Below, one piece after another: positions 61,177 to 64,000 of a stretch of DNA of 64,000 nt (the stretch's first letter is position 1; every line of letters starts with the position of its first letter). The notes under the pieces were generated by a model. It was not told the origin of the DNA. It saw only the letters and a program-made list of their open reading frames with translations, and made no database searches. The translations under genes were made by a program, and so were the position numbers. Origin of the DNA: Theobroma cacao (Eukaryota > Streptophyta > Magnoliopsida > Malvales > Malvaceae); the NCBI RefSeq assembly GCF_000208745.1, contig NC_030859.1, positions 407,496 through 471,495 on the forward strand, in the 5' to 3' direction.

Positions 61177-64000
61177 TCAGAGACTAGCTTCCTATGACAG
61201 TAAAAACGTAAGAAATTGTCTCATTTTTGTTACAGATAAATGATCCTTACATGCATGCATGTGTGTATATCTATTTTTGTGTATGATTATGCGGTTGAGT
61301 CTCCTTCACTTCCTGCTATAATCAGTGGAGAAAGAGATGGGATTGAAATATTCGACTTAGTCAACTTAATGAAAAGCAAGATAAATGTTGGTCTGTATCA
61401 TAAGTCCCAGATACTAAATTTGGAATATAAGTGACCAGATGATATGTTTGAACACATCACAACTGCATCCTCCTCCTAGGAACATACTTTGAATTGTACA
61501 AAAGTGAGTAGTGACCATTACAGATCAGTACTTCAGCCCCTTAATATAGAAGTCTGTGGGCATCTACGAAACCAACCCACCCACAAATAGAAAGAAGGTA
61601 AGCATATGACTAAATAAAAAATGCTGAATGGTTAATCTGTTGATCTTTCTCTTCAGTCATTCTGCATTCATGTAATATTGTTGCTTTTGCATCGACTTTA
61701 CATGTATTTTCTTTCTCCTTGACTTGCAATGTGGTTTATACTTGTGCTATGACTAAACCTGTTCTGCAGCTTTATATTTTGTCTTTGTTTTTGTTGTTTT
61801 GGTAGATAGGAAGTCTAAGGAAGAGGGGGATTCGAACCTTGAACATTGAATCTCGTCAAGGAGAGATAACAACCGCTAGGCCAATCTTGGATTGTTTCTC
61901 TTCAGCTTGCTTTATAATATGTTTCTAGCAATAGACCATTATCATTATGCTTTTCACAGCAAACAATTTCATCTTGTCAAATGACATGGATCTTCCTGGC
62001 TGTTCAGAGTTTTTTTTTTTTTTTTTTATCATATTGATTTCATTTAAACATTATATATGATGCTTGTATGTTTATCAAACCGCAACTAGAGCCTGCACAC
62101 GAGAGTAGTATGTTCTTATAGGGATATAATCTGCGATCATATAAGCACTAATGAATTAGATCCTAGCAGAACTGTTCTAAACTTCTATACCTTTGGAAAA
62201 CTTTTGGGGCAGGGAGCTACTAGCACTGGTAAATCCTACAAGCAGATTTTGGTGTCGGCAGGGTTAAAAAAAATGTGCATCACAAGTAGAATTCTCACCC
62301 CATTTTGTCAAACAAAGGGGTTTTAACTGTTGATCATGCCACAGTGAAAAGTTTTCTCTCTTTTACACCAAATCAGGGAGAAAGAGAGGGAGAGGGAGAG
62401 ATTAAGAATTGTTAAATGTCAAAAACCATGGGTGGGAATAGAGGGGTTTGGGAGAGCCTGAAACCAGGAATGTTGAAAACCCTGCTCTTTTTTCTATATT
62501 AACTTGTAGTCATGACATCAACAATGAACAATTAGCCATACAATAATATATACACAAGAGTTGTTTTGGATTAAGTTCTTGGGAAATGATTTGTCCTGTG
62601 GAAAGTTCCATGAACCAAACGCTCACGACAAGTTGGCAACCTTAAAAAAACATTGCAACTTGGAAACTAAAATAAAAGAAAAAAACTTTTACCTTTTCTA
62701 TTCTTCCTCACATCAAATGCCCTACCAGATTCATTTCCTTGACCAGGTAGTTTGACTTTTTTATTATGTTAGGCCTCATGAGTCAACTTGGCTACTAGCA
62801 TTTGATTATTAGGATTTCTACGAAGACATTATGAACACTACAAATACTATCTTCTTAGTTTTTTTTTTTCTTTATCTATCTTTTTTTTTTTTAAATGTTC
62901 AAAAATGAATTTTGTTTTACTATTTTGTATTAAAATGTATTGAACATTTATATTATAAAAAAATTTAAACTTTAATATAAAATGCATCAAAGTCAAAGTT
63001 ATTATTTTAATCTCAGTAAGAATTTAAAAAAAATAAAGAAAAAGAGACGGAAAGAGTAATATTTTTCATAACATTATTTCAATACTAGCTACCTACAGCA
63101 ATTATTTTTTCCTTTCTTGGGTTAGGTTAGTTATGCTCTTTTTCCTATTCTACACCAATATTTCTCATTTCTTTTTTGTTCTTTTCTTTCTATTTTGGGT
63201 AAAATACAATATCTCTTTTAAACCTTCATTTAGGATGAAGACAACCCTCAAAATAGTTTTTTATTTTATATTAATATATACATTAGAATTTGTCATATTT
63301 ACACAATTGTTTCCAAAGTTTGAACCCTCCAAGTTTGGTCTTACAGTCAAACTATTGACAAATTATTAGATAAACTCTTAAAGACTCTTAATTCAGAGCT
63401 AGGGTATAATTTTAATTGCATAAAAACTTGGATTAAACATAAAAATAAAAAAGAAAATTGATGATTCTCTTTATAATAGGAGCACCAAGGTAAGAAGATT
63501 GGGATAAAACTTTCAAAGTAAGTAAAGGAACAAGTTGGTGGAAGTTGGTTGGAATAGGGAAAGCAAGAAAAAAATGGGAGAATGAGGACAAAAAAGAAGA
63601 GATCAAACCAAAGGGAATCATGTCAAAAAAAAAAAAAGGTTGCATAGAGTAAATTAAAGGAGAAGATAGAGATGATTAAAGTTGAATGTGGGTAATAAAA
63701 TAGAACCAACTTGTAACATTCAAGTTATTCAACTAACCCTCTTTTTCTTTTATGGCCCTTTTTTATTTTTTTTCGGTTTTTTTTTTCTATTGTTCATTTT
63801 AAAGAAATTAATTATCTTGACAAAGAAATGAATATATTACATATATTTATCATAATTTGGTGATGAATAGATGGCTTGCCTACCTTTTGTATTATGTTCC
63901 AAGTTGCATGGATTGTGCTTATCTAGCTTAAGAGCTGAGATTAAAGCTTTCATATTATATTATATATATTATTATTATTATTATTATAAGGGTTATAAGA
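61177..64000. other. intergenic sequence after CLSY, repeat-rich
   Basis: This contains the CLSY 3' UTR, a SINE-like insertion at 61773-61892 and AT-rich DNA with poly-T runs. The last bases carry a TA- and ATT-rich run at about 63955-63987. I see no gene in it. Confidence 0.5.
61773..61892 (-). mobile_element. tRNA-derived SINE-like insertion
   Basis: Read on the minus strand, the stretch starts with TTGGCCTAGCGGTTGTTATC (a Pol III A-box like TRGCNNAGYNGG) and then has GGTTCGAATCC (a canonical B-box), spaced as in a tRNA gene. The acceptor-stem complementarity of a real tRNA is missing. After the B-box comes a short body and an A-rich end (CCAAAACAACAAAAACAAAG). Imperfect direct repeats flank it: GTTTCTCTTCAGCTT at 61893-61907 and GTTCTGCAGCTT at 61761-61772. 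These fit a target-site duplication, so a SINE is favoured over a tRNA gene. The family was not identified. Confidence 0.7.

Noticed and set aside
61800..61892. A functional tRNA gene on the minus strand
   Set aside because: A and B boxes are present, but no paired acceptor stem or convincing anticodon arm can be drawn, and an A-rich tail with flanking direct repeats fits a SINE.

Overview
This is plant nuclear DNA, almost certainly from a eudicot. Genes are separated by AT-rich spacers, introns have GT..AG borders and are short, and every intact protein belongs to a plant family. The gene set would suit a rosid such as a Malvaceae species, but the sequence itself does not settle the species. 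There are thirteen apparently intact protein-coding genes, rebuilt here exon by exon, plus relics of genes and transposons. I found no operons, phage, CRISPR arrays or bacterial systems.

Left part (1-11 kb): a possible terminal exon of an unidentified plus-strand gene, then a decayed minus-strand copy of a Ca2+-dependent nuclease gene that breaks off against a dead LINE (about 1.15-5.24 kb). After an AT-rich spacer comes the intact nuclease gene (CAN1/CAN2 type, 9 exons, minus). Next are a sulfotransferase relic, a one-domain heavy-metal-associated (HMA) protein (plus) and ERD15 (minus).

Middle (12-46 kb): a head-to-tail pair of CHX cation/H+ exchanger genes (plus), then a domesticated PIF/Harbinger transposase that has lost most of its catalytic triad. 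It converges on a BADC gene, a biotin-less regulator of plastid acetyl-CoA carboxylase (9 exons, minus). An uncharacterised two-exon gene (minus), a PRA1 gene, an IMK3/MRLK-type LRR receptor kinase with an HGN instead of HRD loop, and a six-exon laccase follow (all three plus).

Right part (46-64 kb): a second head-to-tail CHX pair (both minus), a complete CLASSY1/2-type SNF2 gene of RNA-directed DNA methylation (plus), a tRNA-derived SINE-like insertion, and repeat-rich intergenic DNA.

The genes act in separate processes: membrane ion transport, vesicle traffic, fatty-acid synthesis control, apoplastic phenol oxidation, meristem signalling and DNA methylation. The order nuclease - BADC - unknown - PRA1 - IMK3-like - laccase recalls, from memory, two paralogous Arabidopsis regions (near At2g40370-At2g40410 and At3g56100-At3g56170), so much of the window looks like an ancestral syntenic block into which CHX genes and transposons are interspersed. 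No clearly new biological system is visible. The best leads are the inactive transposase, a CHX copy with an Asp-to-Glu change at the ion-site motif, and the pseudo-enzyme-type proteins (BADC, HGN kinase).
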